Source: Zarea fungicola (lineage: Eukaryota > Ascomycota > Sordariomycetes > Hypocreales > Cordycipitaceae). Taken from it: a stretch of DNA of 64,000 bases. This document shows positions 1 to 10,904 of the stretch, in pieces (position 1 is the first letter of the stretch; the number at the start of each line of letters is the position of its first letter). The translations under genes and the position numbers were made by a program. The stretch is from positions 62,001 through 126,000 of the forward strand of contig FWCC01000009.1 in the NCBI GenBank assembly GCA_900169235.1, in the 5' to 3' direction. Below the pieces are notes generated by a model. It did not search any database. It was not told the origin of the DNA and worked only from the letters and a program-made list of their open reading frames with translations.

Positions 1-1
1 T

Positions 2-1651
2 GATATTGTGCCAATTATACCGCTTCGAGGATCAATTTCAGCTTCGGGAGATCTCATGCCCATGTCATACGTCGCTGGTGCCATACAAGGCTGTCCGGAT
101 ATTTTCGTGCGCGTCGGCTGCAAAGTTAGCGGCCACAAGGTCATGACGGCTGAGAAAGCCTTGCGAGGTGCTGGCATTACACCTGTGGCTCTCGGTCCCA
201 AGGAGGGCCTGTCTTTGATCAATGGTACATCTGCTGCCACAGCTGTGTCAGCTCTGGGTCTCTACGAAGCCAACCAGCTGGCACTCATTTCGCAAATGCT
301 GACGGCACTGTCTTCCGAGGCTCTCGGCGCCAATGCTGAATGGGCGCATCCTTTCATAGCAGCGGTGCGGCCTCATTCGGGGCAGATTGAGGCCGCTCAA
401 AATATCCGTACTTTTATCAAGGGCTCCAAGCTGGTTTACGGCCTTGAACAAACCAAGGACCGCTTCAAAGCCGGTCTGGCGCAGGAACGTTACGCCCTGC
501 GCAGCTCCCCCCAATGGCTCTCTCCACTCCTCGAAGACCTCATGAGCGCTGAGAGACAGCTAACTGTCGAGATCAATTCCACCACTGACAACCCCGTTGT
601 GAATGTGGCGGACAATGACATTCACTGCGGGGCCAACTTCCAGGCTGCATCTGTCACTTCGGCCACAGAAAAGGTCCGCCTAGCGTTGCAAAGTATTGGC
701 AAAATGCTTTTCGCGCAGACGTCTGAAATGATCAATCCTGATTTGAGCAATGGCTTACCTCCCAATTTGGCGGCGGACGACCTCAGCCTGTCTTTCTGCC
801 TCAAGGGCATTGACGTCAACACCGCGGCGTACACTTCAGAGCTAGGCTTCCTCGCCAATCCCGTCAGCAACCATGTTCAATCAGCTGAGATGCACAACCA
901 AGCTATCAATTCTCTTGGACTTTTGTCAGCAAGGCAGACGATGGCAGCTGTGGAGGTGCTTTCGCTCATTGTTGCAAACTGCATGTATACAGGATGTCAA
1001 GCCGTTGATATCCGAACCATGCACAAAACGTTCTTAGCCCACATCGTGGATCCGATAAGAGCCCTGATATCCACCTTGACTGGTGGCAAGGAAAGTGTGA
1101 ATATTCAGACAGCCTCCGGATCGACAGCGTTCTTCGATCTGTTTTGGAAGGAGTTCGAGGACGTCTGGTATAGCAATGCTCACCTCGACGCTGGCCCGCG
1201 CTGCAAAAAGGCTTTCGAGGCGCTTGTCACTGTGGTGGTTATGTACTCAGCTCAGATTGGAGTAGATGGTCTCAGTGCGAGTGAGCTCGAAGAATCTCGA
1301 CAGGCCTTATCCGCTCTGACTCTGGGGACCTACATGGCCCATCGTGAGAGGGTTTTTCGCAAACCCACAACTGCAGAGTTTTTGGGAGAAGGCACGAAAA
1401 TCATGTATAATTTTTTGAGAGACCAACTTGGTGTACCCATGCATCGCGGTCTTGTCGAGCAACCTGTTGCTGGTGCAGCGGACGGCAATATGATCGACGG
1501 CCGCCCCAAAAAGACAATTGGCTCGTGGGTCTCCCTGGTCTACGAAGCCGTTCGTACTGGTTCATTTTCTGATGTCATGTTGGAGTTTGTGCGTGCCTCA
1601 CGAAGCGTCTCTACGCCCGCTAATCACAAAATCAGGCCGACAGCAACCTGA
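2..1651 (+). CDS. Aromatic amino acid (phenylalanine) ammonia-lyase, 5'-truncated by window
   Basis: Removes ammonia from phenylalanine (or tyrosine) to give cinnamate or coumarate, using a self-made MIO group. The reading frame is already open at base 2. The first visible residues contain the Ala-Ser-Gly triad (SISASGDL) that cyclises to MIO, so roughly 190 N-terminal residues lie outside the window. Other family marks are visible: QERYALRSSPQW with the active-site Tyr, a TTDNP stretch, NGLPPNLAADD and SAEMHNQAINSLGL with the conserved HNQ. The frame runs uninterrupted to TGA at 1649-1651 with no intron. Residues that decide Phe versus Tyr preference are upstream and cannot be read. It is the first gene of an aromatic catabolic cluster, which suggests it feeds cinnamate into that pathway; this link is inference. 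Confidence 0.93.
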   Translation, partial: DIVPIIPLRGSISASGDLMPMSYVAGAIQGCPDIFVRVGCKVSGHKVMTAEKALRGAGITPVALGPKEGLSLINGTSAATAVSALGLYEANQLALISQMLTALSSEALGANAEWAHPFIAAVRPHSGQIEAAQNIRTFIKGSKLVYGLEQTKDRFKAGLAQERYALRSSPQWLSPLLEDLMSAERQLTVEINSTTDNPVVNVADNDIHCGANFQAASVTSATEKVRLALQSIGKMLFAQTSEMINPDLSNGLPPNLAADDLSLSFCLKGIDVNTAAYTSELGFLANPVSNHVQSAEMHNQAINSLGLLSARQTMAAVEVLSLIVANCMYTGCQAVDIRTMHKTFLAHIVDPIRALISTLTGGKESVNIQTASGSTAFFDLFWKEFEDVWYSNAHLDAGPRCKKAFEALVTVVVMYSAQIGVDGLSASELEESRQALSALTLGTYMAHRERVFRKPTTAEFLGEGTKIMYNFLRDQLGVPMHRGLVEQPVAGAADGNMIDGRPKKTIGSWVSLVYEAVRTGSFSDVMLEFVRASRSVSTPANHKIRPTAT

Positions 1652-1859
1652 ATGGCAAGCAATCCGCAGATGGCCAGAATAGTCATTCAACATACCAATA
1701 GTTAGAATAGCGTTAACAGATTCTACTAAATAGAGAACTATAGACCTGAATGTATCAAGCTCACAGATAAACTACAGAACACAAAGTCTGTAAGGCCTAG
1801 CATTTTTACCTTAACCAATAATAGTGATTAAACTATTACGGATACTATAGCTAATATAA

Positions 1860-2039
1860 AGAAGATAATAAGAAAAATAATAAGAAGATAGCTAGAAGAT
1901 AGCTAGAAGATAGCTATAAAATATATCTTATAACTTTTTTAATTACTAGAGAGGAGGAGGTCCTCTTTAGTATGCACTATACTACTATCTCGCCTTTATC
2001 CGCTGCATTCTAGCCCAAGACGCGATATGAGTCGTAACA
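1860..2039 (-). repeat. RIP-degraded solo LTR, copy 1
   Basis: Read on the minus strand it starts TGTTACGACTCATATCG and carries the GAGGAC..TCCTC hairpin and the AGATAGCT-rich tail also found at 20396-20512 and 27437-27600. This copy is the most AT-shifted. The tail is expanded as repeated GATAGCTAGAA units. The start near 1860 is approximate. The AT-rich stretch 1660-1860 between the lyase gene and this LTR has no gene. Confidence 0.7.
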
Positions 2040-2425
2040 CACGGCTTGCATCGTCTGATTTAGTATGCTCTATTGTCCAACGCAACTTGCAGTATCTAGC
2101 CCAGTATTCAACCGTCTTCGAAGCAATCAACAAGAGCAGGCTTAGCGCCAAATACTAACGCTATACTGGAGGACGCGCAGTCCAGGGATGTGCGACCGAG
2201 TGTTGTGAATTATATTGTTGCCAGGTAGGTTGAGATTTCTTGCCCCAAACTGAAGCTCGAGTGCATCTTCCTTTACATGTCTCTAGAGCTGCAAATGCGT
2301 CATAACAGCCACGCCCACTGTCATCATATTGCCCCTGCGCGGAGCTGCTTTCCCAACGCCATGTTCATTAAAACGGTATGCTATAGCGGAGTGTGCAGGT
2401 AGCCCAAGCGTGAATATACCCATAT

Positions 2426-2854
2426 CTAATTACAGATGGGCGTAAAGCAAACAAATCTCTCGTCAAAAGTAATGAAGTACGCAATGTTGAAGCACTTAAA
2501 TCCATTGCCCTTACTGTTATCGATGCACCAACCCTGGTAGGTATTGGTCGCCTTGTCATAGAGGTCATACCCGCCTGCGACTCGGTGTTTAAAATGGAGG
2601 TCCACGCCGCAAATCGGTCCTGCAGATTCAAATTCAGTTGGCCATTTGGCGTCCTGATTGGCAGGCTTGGCGCTGATAATTTGGTTCGTCATGCCGCCGC
2701 ATTTGTACTTGTTGGACGGCACAGCGACGTTTTGGAAGCATTCAAGGTTGACCAGTACTCCGGCAGTGAATAGATCACCTAAATGAAAGTCTGCCGCGAC
2801 AAATTACGCCAGGAGAGCGACTCTTGTGCATTCGAGGATTGTTGCGAAACGCAT
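2426..2854 (-). pseudogene. Small cysteine-rich secreted protein with early nonsense codon
   Basis: From ATG at 2854 the frame gives a hydrophobic, signal-peptide-like start (MRFATILE...), then one TAA at 2804-2806 (codon 17), then remains open to the stop at 2426. The downstream part is a compact cysteine-rich domain of about 110 residues (ECFQNV, KYKCGG, GPICGVD, GWCID, FKCF, FVCF, PICN). TAA is one C-to-T change from CAA, as RIP would make. I tried to remove the TAA as an intron. The only donor/acceptor pair (gtaattt..tttag) is 29 nt and breaks the frame. Family not recognised. It could alternatively be a live gene with an unseen upstream exon. Confidence 0.5.
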
Positions 2855-4729
2855 ATTGAGAGTAGCGTGCTTAATGCCTTTTGGAAAGTCCAGAGCAAGG
2901 CAGCCGGCATGTGCTCAGTGGTCGAATGAGGATGGAGCGAAGAACGGACATGTAACTGGTGCCCTTTTATACTTGACTATGTAGCTGAAATCATGTTATG
3001 AGACTAATAATCGCCATTTACATTAGTCCAATGTATTTTTTCAATTAGGGTAATACAATTGTTCCATTTAGAGATGGAATTTCCGTAAATCGAAGCTGAG
3101 CGAGGGGAAACCGGAGATTTTTTTGGTAGTGCTAGTATTACAGTCAGGATTTCAGCCTCTCACCACTCAGGTGCATACAGCGTCAGCGACAAGTTAACGC
3201 AATGCGAAAGGGCGAAATATGGCGTAGGGTACATCTAGTTTAGGAACGTTATTTTGATGCATACTCCTGGTGCTAAATGTCCAATACCCTGCTCATACAA
3301 CTAGTTTTACATTTCGCTATTAGTTCCTTTAGTATATAGCAGGAGGCCCTTGTCATGCAGCAATAAATTACAGAACCACAATCCCTCAATGACAGCGCCA
3401 CATCAATGCGTCAACAAATATGGCATTTGTACATTTATAGTGCAGTCGGTATTATATAGTGGCGCTCACCCCTTCGGAGCAGTAAATCAACCCGAGCCCT
3501 ACAAAGCGTAGATGTTGTGACTGTCGACTTGTTCGCTGGAGCGGCGTAACTATAACCCCTGTATAATGGGAACGGGGTCCGTTTTGGTGACGCGAGAACC
3601 AGAGTATAACGGGTGTATATTTGATTGGCTAAAAGAAAGAAAGAAGCTCCTTGCCGCCTGGTATACTTGGGAGGGCATAGCGGCTACGGGATCTATTGGA
3701 GCTGTCCCCAGGGGCAGCTCTCGCGCCTCGAGAAAACCAAACCCTAACCGACGTTCCAACTAGTCCGTACGTGCCCGTATGGTTGCCCATGAGATAAAAA
3801 GATTATCGTTCGAGTTGCGAGCTAAGAACTAGCCGCCAGCACGTTCTTGGATATCACCAGCTGATCTACCTGAGCTAGCCAAGCAGCGCCGAAAGCCTGG
3901 CCTCCGCGCAAAGAGCGCCATCCTCAGGGGCATGTCTTGTGTGAGAGCTGCGTTTCGCGACGTACACGGCAACTTAAACTGCAATTTGTGTAATGGGAAT
4001 ATTCTTGGCGTTCGCGGTAAGAGTCTAGAAACAATTTTCCAGGGTGACAGTATGGTCTTACGTAGGCCCTACAAGGCCGCTGGGGCAGATGGAGGAGTTG
4101 CACAAATGAAATACAGAATGGCATTCCCTACCTGCACCACCGTGATACTTTGAACGGACGACGCGTTAGTGGTTGCGAAGCAGGACTTTAGCTTGTTGGC
4201 AAATTACTTGGGCTGAGAAGTATCGTTTTATAAACACTAACGCATATTTCTGTCATTGGCTACCCGGCAACTTCAGCTTGAAGCGCCTATGTTGTTCTAG
4301 CAAGGGCTTCAGAGCCCAAAAATCGAGCTTAGCGTAAGATCACGCCATTCACGGCATACTCAGCGCAAAGAATCTGATTTTCTGTTCGATTGATGTTCGG
4401 TAGCAAGGTCGTCGTTTTGTTGGATTCAAGGGCAGCTGTAAATCGACGGGAGCACTGCCACAATTTGTTTCACCGAATAAGTTCTTTTTGACCTATGGGC
4501 GGTAACGCGTTAAGTGGATATCCATTTAAGAAGCACGAGCTTATACCGATATTGCTCTATTTCCATATTGATATCGCCACATAGCCAAGATGATATCGAT
4601 ATATCGTATCCAAATACGCAGGTCTGGTTTGAAGAGGCCAACTCGATGTCCAACTACGTTAGATGATATCCTATTTAATCCGTAATGACAAGTCTATATG
4701 GTGGATTATAGCTGCCCATGTCTATTATC
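2855..4729. other. Intergenic, no supported gene
   Basis: Only short open frames (under 75 codons) on both strands, with no signal peptide, domain or splice logic I can support. Around 4540-4670 there is a run of ATATCGATAT-type short palindromes. Nothing else stands out. Confidence 0.5.
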
Positions 4730-5769
4730 CTACAAGCCCAACGTCTTCGCATGGCCACTATAAATACCGCGGACAGTATCTTCATCAAAAAGCCCTTTAA
4801 AGCCCTCCTCCATCATGTCCTGCTGATGCTCTATAACACTTCCTGGGGTAAAGGGGTAATCGGTGCCGTAGAGCAGCCTAGATTTATCGCCAACGCGGAG
4901 AAAGCCGTGGATTAGGTCGGGAAAAGGGAACCCGGCCAAGTCAAAGAAGAATCTAGTCCTAAAGAGGTTCTTGACATGGTCTGAGCTTGATAGGGTTGTT
5001 GAGTTTGAAAGCAGAAAGGAGAAGTTGGTGAAGCGCTCCACAAGAGGAGGCAGCGTGGCACCACAGTGCGACACGAGGAACTTGATGTTAGCATTTCTCT
5101 CTACTGTGCCCGATAGTATAAGATCGACTACGGTGCGTGTCGTGTCAAAAAAGAACTCGAGCATCGGAGCGGGATATTTGTCGAGCGGCTTTGCGGCAGA
5201 CAGGTCCACGCCGCAGCAGTTGGTCGGGTGGATGAAAAGAACAGCATTGCGCTCGTTGAGTTTTGCGAAGACAGAGTCAAAGGCCGGGTCTCCAAGGTAC
5301 TTTCCATGAGCGTTGGTCATGACTACAAACCCGTTGGCGCCGAGGTGGTCCAGCGCGTAGTCGATCTCCAGGATCGAGCCTTCTACATCTGGCAGTGGTA
5401 GAGAGGCGAAGAAGCCGAATCGCGTAGGATGTTGTTGGCAGAGTTTGGCGACAGCTTCGTTTGTCTCCCTAGTGATCTTCCGTGCCAATGAATCGTCCCC
5501 AGGTTTGAGGTGAGTGCCTGGAGAGGTGATGCTGAGGATAGACTTGCTGATATCTAGCTTGTCCATCAGCGCAAGGTGTGACTCTGGAGTCCAATCCTAA
5601 GAGTAAGATACGATGAGTATATCCTCAAGTAGAGAGATGCGTGAATTGGATTGGGTCAAATATTTACTGGGATGCCCGGAATTCCATCTGGCTTGCCAAG
5701 CCCATTTTCTTCACAATACTTTCGCCAGACTGGCGGGACGACACGACAGTGCGTATCTATCTTGACCAT
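4730..5769 (-). CDS. Amidohydrolase-2 family decarboxylase (ACMSD / 6-methylsalicylate decarboxylase-like)
   Basis: Two exons, 5769-5668 and 5596-4730, joined over a 71-nt intron (gtaaat..cttag), give 322 aa, about the usual length for the family. Such enzymes are metal-dependent TIM-barrel decarboxylases that remove CO2 from aromatic or muconate acids. Seen here: N-terminal metal motif region DTHCRVV, the ITSPGTH stretch, FIHPTN (His157), SHCGATLPPLVERF (His211) and YGTDYPF (Asp280). The second histidine of the expected H-x-H metal motif is Arg9 (codon CGT). That would remove a zinc ligand and may reduce or abolish activity. It is transcribed divergently from the transporter at 7129. In a gentisate cluster a likely substrate is 6-methylsalicylate or another hydroxybenzoate; this is inference. 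Confidence 0.85.
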
Positions 5770-6101
5770 TGTGAGATAGGGACGGAATTATAATAGAACG
5801 GTCTTGTTGTGGCTAGAATCAGTCTCTTATTATTATATGGAGCAGTGCTTTGTTGTCTTATTAGAATGTAAAATAGTGTTGGTATTGATAATATTTGTTG
5901 AAAGCTCAAATGACGTCGGTTATGACGGGTTCTTTGGCATGTTTTATAGTCCACATCGGAGTCTCTCTTCCCTCTCCTTTTGCTTTCTTTTCATTTCCCA
6001 ATTATTCGAATGTCTACTTTCCGTATGTTCCGCTGTAATCATTTCTGCCCAAGGCCAAAAACCCGCTGGGCGGTACCTGAACCTGGAGCAGGGCCACCCA
6101 T

Positions 6102-6116
6102 CCGAAATATCCCCGC
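6102..6116 (+). promoter_or_regulatory. Candidate cluster operator (CCG-N9-CGC variant)
   Basis: CCGAAATATCCCCGC, a one-base variant of the CCG-N9-CGG motif seen in the other cluster promoters. Confidence 0.4.
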
Positions 6117-6170
6117 GCGCGGATGACTGTCCGAGGGTCTACCAGATAAGGCATGAAGGGGTATGAAATG

Positions 6171-6760
6171 CTACCCCTGAAATAAAGTATTGAGGTGACT
6201 TAGACCCACTTGTCTTTAGCTAAGGTTAATAGAGGATCTCTTTATACCGTCTTAATAGCAGATGAATATTCCTCTATACGCCGCTAGCCTCTAATTAGTC
6301 TGAAAATTATACCCACTATAACCACTATATATTTTAGATTTAATTAAGAATTAAAAAATAAGAGGTATATTAACTAAAGTAGCTACCTTATTTTACTATT
6401 TAAAAATAGCCTTAGTTAGCTAGCTATAGTAAATAACTATATAAAAAAGACTCTTTTATTTATTTTTTATTTTTTTTTATTTTATTCTTAAATTTCTTAA
6501 ATTTCTCCTTATTTAATTATTATTAACTAAAGTTATTATTTTAATATAATATAGGTACTATTATAAAGAAAGTCTTTATCTCTTTAATTAAGTACTTTAT
6601 AGTACTAGGCTATATTAAGTGACTTTCTTTTATATAATTTACTACTATAGTATAAGTACCTACGTATAATGATTTTACTTTTCTAAACCCCTATTTCTAT
6701 GCTTCTAACTGGTCATTGAAAGTAGGTCTAAGTTATACCCTAATATTATTTTAGGGGTAG
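6171..6760. mobile_element. MITE-like AT-rich element with ~42-bp terminal inverted repeats
   Basis: The left end reads CTACCCCTGAAATAAAGTAT and continues to ACTTAGACCCACTT. The reverse complement of the right end reads CTACCCCTAAAATAATATTA and continues to ACTTAGACCTACTT. The roughly 590 bp between are very AT-rich with no coding potential, as in a RIP-mutated non-autonomous DNA transposon. I see no clear target-site duplication. Confidence 0.65.
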
Positions 6761-7128
6761 TGTTGTATTTCTCTATGATAGCGTGGTATATAAGTATAGT
6801 AGCGTTGTTACACGATCAGCTCCGGCTAAATGATTACTAGTCTTGGCCTACATCCAATATTTCCCCGTAGTCTTGGTGACGAGCTAGCTTCCGCTTGAAT
6901 TAGAGTGAGCATCGTAGTGCTTCCCCCGACCCCTGTCTCAATATGGCAAATCTCACGCCTGAATAAGGGTCATAGCCGAAGGCACTTCTATAACAAAACA
7001 ACAAAAAGGCGAACACTGGCCAGGTGGCTGATGTATTCTACACACAAGTAGACTCACGCTACCTGTCGCTCATTACACAACAAACAATATCTTCACATCA
7101 GTTAACCAACCCAAAGCAACGCCAAACA

Positions 7129-8847
7129 ATGTTAGCTATCAGCCAGTCGCCTGCAGACACCTCCAAGGGTAGCATACATGCACTAGAGCAACAAACGAGT
7201 CCCTCGCCATCACCGCTACAAATCAAGGTCTCGCGCACCGGGTTGCCTTTGGTACCGCAGCCAAGTGATGACCCCTTTGACCCTCTGAACTTCTCGCGCT
7301 GGCGAAAGTTCATGATTTTGGTGGTGCTCTTTGTCTGGAGTGGCGTGGGCTGTATTCACCAGGTTCCTGTCGCTCCTGCGCTGGCCATCATAGCAGACGA
7401 GTTCAACATCAGCCTGCAGGAGGCCACGTACCTTGTCGGGGCTCCTCTGCTAGCATACGGCGTCGCCTCGTTGATCTGGGTTGCCGTTGGCAACCGGTTT
7501 GGAGTGCGGATCACGTTTCTTGTCACTAGCTTTTTAGCAGGAATATTCTGTGTCTGGGCGGCTTTGGCTCAGTCGGCGGCTTCTCTCATCGCGGCGCGGA
7601 CCCTGGTGGCTGTGGTCGGTGCGTCGCCTGAGACGCTTGGCCCGCAGGCGATTGGCGACGTCTTCTTTCTCCCAGACCGTGCCACTTGTATGAGTCTGAT
7701 TGTGCTCTCCCAAGCGGGATCGTTTCCACTGGGCAGCCTGGTAGGGGCCTACATCACTCAGGAACGCGGTTGGCGATGGATCGAGTGGGCGGTGGCTATT
7801 CTTGCCTTTGGTGCTTGCCTGCTGGTATTTGTCTTTTTCCCCGAGACGCAGTATACCCGCGCGTCGACCGAGAAGCATCAGCGAGAGGCTACGTGGGCTG
7901 ACAACTTTCGTGTCTGGCCCGTTTCCGGTGGTGGTCGTGCCAAAGTTGACAGGTAAGAAAGAGAAAAGAGCAAAAAGGGGCCTTCATTACAGCGACTGAG
8001 GGACGCAGATGCTAACTCATCAAAAACAATTATATACAGCTTCTGGAAAGCGTTTACATATCCGTTTCGATACTTGCCGCATCCTGCTGTTGTCATTCTT
8101 ACCATCTATTTTAGTATTATGCTCGTAGCGACGAGCTTCTTTCTCACTACTAATCCGTTCATCTATAGCGGCATCTATGGGTTCAACATGGAGCATGTCG
8201 GTCTGACAAGCCTTGCGCCTCTGATCGCTGTGTTCTTTGCCATTCCATATTGTGGAGTGATAAATGACCGCTTTGTGCAGCGGCTGCGAAAGAGAACAGA
8301 CTTTATACCTGAGTGGCGATTAGGGTTCTTCTTTCCAATAGCCATCCTGTCCCCTATCGGTAGCATTATTATCGGCGTGTGCGCGGACAAAAAAACGCAT
8401 TGGATTGTTCCTCTGATCGGGGAAGCACTTGGTAAGCAAGAAAAGTTGATCCCTTTTGACAATTCCTCGCCGCACTTCCTGCTTGCAAATGTAGATGAAT
8501 ACAGAATATTTGCTGATGCGATAATCTCCCATATAGTTATGTTTGGCTTTGTGTCAGCCAACAGCATTACTCAGACTTACCTTGTCGATATTTACGAAGC
8601 CCGAGCCGACGCGACGCTCGTGATACAGAATGGATTTAAAAACCTTGCTACCTTTGGCGTGTCATATGCCGTAGTGCCGTGGACGCACGACAAGGGGTAC
8701 TCGGAGCCATTTGGTACTCTTGGTGCTTTGATGTTTGCAGCTCACATCCCGCTCTTTGTGTTGTGGTGGAAGGGCAGGCAGATTCGCGAGTGGAGCGGCA
8801 AGATCTGGAAAGAAGCACAGCCATCTCATCATGGAGACTCGTTTTAG
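7129..8847 (+). CDS. MFS transporter of the cluster
   Basis: Three exons, 7129-7952, 8040-8431 and 8537-8847, give 508 aa. The second intron (105 nt) is a multiple of three and can be misread as coding. Splicing from the donor at 8432 to the acceptor at 8536 restores the conserved GEAL-VMFGFVSANSITQTYLVD run. The ATG at 7129 (context AACAATG) is preferred; frame upstream lacks an ATG. A hydrophilic N-terminus of about 60 residues is followed by 12 predicted membrane segments, beginning FMILVVLFVWSGVG. Conserved fungal MFS pieces include DPFDPLNFSRWRK, GWRWIEW, FFPETQYTR and YEARADATLVIQNG. Probably moves the aromatic substrate or a product across the plasma membrane; substrate unknown. Confidence 0.9.
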
Positions 8848-9495
8848 TGGTGAAGAACCATACCCTACCTACGGTGACCTTGTTTTGCACACTGGTAGCC
8901 GCATTACGTTACATTCACATGCGGACGAAGCAACCCACCGCTATGACGACGGAACCGAATGGTTTGGACATGCAGGATAGTACCAAGACTACAATATAAC
9001 AAAGTGACTTGCACGACATACATTATCTGTCCTAGTAGCCGAGCAATTAGTATATAACTGACACTATGACACAAGCAGCATAGGGCAACAGCATTTATTT
9101 AACAATTGTTGTCCATCAACAAGTGACTACCAGGGTCAGGTACATGAATATTTGATAGCGTACAGCTAGCATTTTTCTGGCTCTATTTGAAACCTTGTCT
9201 GTTATGCATTATTGTGGTATTATGGATCAAAGTCGTTCAATTAAAATATGAAACCAGCTGCAGAATTCGACCGTGAGCCACTCGAAAGGGACTTACATTA
9301 ATATAAAATAATGCGGCTCTTTAATAGAATAGCTAATGGTGATGGCTGCAGCTAATCTCCTGCAAGTGGTTACAGATACAAACAGTACATCAACAATAGC
9401 TCTAGGTTTCGCTGGTTTTACCATCGAATTGATTCTTGTTTACTCTAGTTTCCATTGTCTTACACTAGTTTGGCCTCTATTGTTTATTAATGCTG
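8848..9495. other. Intergenic between convergent genes
   Basis: 3' regions of the MFS gene (plus) and the metallo-beta-lactamase gene (minus). No coding potential or repeat that I can support. Confidence 0.6.
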
Positions 9496-10513
9496 CTACG
9501 ACCTAGCAGGTGATCCATACAGAAACTTGACAGCTGCGTCAACCTCCGTCTTCCAGTTGCTTCCTTTCCAGCCACTCACCTCCTCGGGATATAGCGGCAT
9601 TTTTTCTTCCAAGATTGCATCGTGCGCTAATGCAATGAGAACAATTCCCTCATGTTCTAGCTCCCGGACCTTTTCTATGGTAGATATCGCGGCCAAGGGA
9701 TCCTTGTGGAAGCTCTTGGTGCCGTTTGGTCCGACTGTGGTGCTGACTGGCCTTGCTCCGACAAGCAGAGCGCGATGGTGGCAGCAGTCGCCTCCCATGA
9801 ATACCCACTCGTCCTTTCCAGTGTGGGCTAGACCACTGAGATGCCCAGGCATATGGCCCGCAGTATCCAATAGCCAGAATGAGCCATCCCCAAAGTAGTC
9901 AAAGGCACGGCTAAACGGTCCAATTGGAGTCCAGGTGTCCGTCTCAAAGGACAGCTCGCGGTACTTGGGGTGGTCGATGCATGCGCTATGAAAGGGTGAG
10001 TCAGGTTTATGCGGGTAGCCGGGAGCGGTGGCAGCCCGCGATCCTGGACCAGCCACGATAGTAGCATGCGGGAACTTGGTTGGATCTCCCGTATGGTCGA
10101 AATGGAGATGCGACAAGATAACGGCGCTGATTTCGGATGGTTCCACGTGGCCCTCATTTAGGAGATCAGATGCGTCTTTGGGGACGATAGGGTCAATCCA
10201 GGGGTAATCGTTGCGGATTACAAGCGGGTTGTTGTCGAGTTCCTACATGCCAACTTTTAGTTCTTGTGCGGACCCCAAGGTATGTTCGTTTATGCTATGA
10301 GCAGCTTACCTTTCGCATTCCAAGATCAAACAGTATATGTTTACCAGAGGGATGGCTAAGTAAGAAACTGAAATCTGGAGAAAGCTGGCGAGCACTCTTC
10401 ATGTCCTTGCTGCTGTCGCCATCTTCGAAGAGCCAGCGGTCAGGCAAGTATACTCTTCCAGTAGGGAGAGCATACACCTTTAGTACCGTAGTTGAAGATG
10501 GGAGGGCTGGCAT
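9496..10513 (-). CDS. Metallo-beta-lactamase-fold hydrolase (lactonase-like)
   Basis: Two exons, 10513-10310 and 10242-9496, with a 67-nt intron (gtaagc..tgtag) give 316 aa. The intron falls just before the ELDNNPLVIRNDYPWIDP segment. The metal-binding HxHxDH motif is present as SHLHFDHTGD (His113, His115, Asp117, His118). Further ligand regions are visible in DTAGHMPGH and GGDCCHH. The ATG at 10513 has a good context (CAACATG). Enzymes of this fold hydrolyse lactones, thioesters and similar bonds. Divergent from the FAH gene with about 390 bp between, including the cluster motif at 10715. It may hydrolyse a pathway lactone or ester, or detoxify a by-product; not determinable from sequence. 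Confidence 0.88.
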
Positions 10514-10904
10514 GTTGAAGACAAACTTGCTGGTGACAAATTACCAGAGATGGTTTTATGATTTGTGAATATGATGTTTTGGGAACTCGATTGAAGAATG
10601 GAGGAAAACAAAATGCAAACACATCCAAACAAGCACCTTGTATTATAAATCACAACTACAGTGCAAATAGATGTGGCAGTTCACAACTTCTCCGGTTGAT
10701 TTCCGGATTGCTTCCGAAGCTTCCCCGGGCGGCTGTGATGGGTAACGAGAACAGTCGATTTGCTCGTTCCGATAAACCCGAGGTCACTTAAGCAAGTCCT
10801 AAAGAGTGCCGTAAACAAATCGTACAAAGCCTGGCGCAAAGCCTCGACCAAATATTTACACTGTCTCGCTAGCGCCTAGATAGTTTCTCACTCACTTGAC
10901 CGCC
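10514..10904. promoter_or_regulatory. Divergent promoter, MBL hydrolase / FAH hydrolase
   Basis: Shared 391-bp upstream region. Contains the perfect 15-bp motif CCGAAGCTTCCCCGG at 10715-10729, flanked by two further TCCGG half-sites (10691-10706). Confidence 0.6.
10715..10729 (+). promoter_or_regulatory. Candidate cluster operator CCGAAGCTTCCCCGG
   Basis: Identical 15-mer recurs at 23298-23312 in the aldehyde dehydrogenase / gentisate dioxygenase promoter. CCG-N9-CGG is an everted-repeat arrangement typical of dimeric Zn2Cys6 binding sites. Confidence 0.55.

Larger units (their letters stand above)
5770..7128. promoter_or_regulatory. Divergent promoter region, amidohydrolase / MFS, interrupted by a MITE-like element
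   Basis: Intergenic region between two divergent cluster genes. It contains one near-match to the cluster motif at 6102-6116 (CCGAAATATCCCCGC) and a weaker one at 6854-6868 (CCAATATTTCCCCGT). They lie on either side of the AT-rich inverted-repeat element at 6171-6760. No open frame in it looks coding. Confidence 0.5.

Noticed and set aside
3566..4153. Short open frames on both strands
   Set aside because: All under 75 codons with no signal peptide or splice support.
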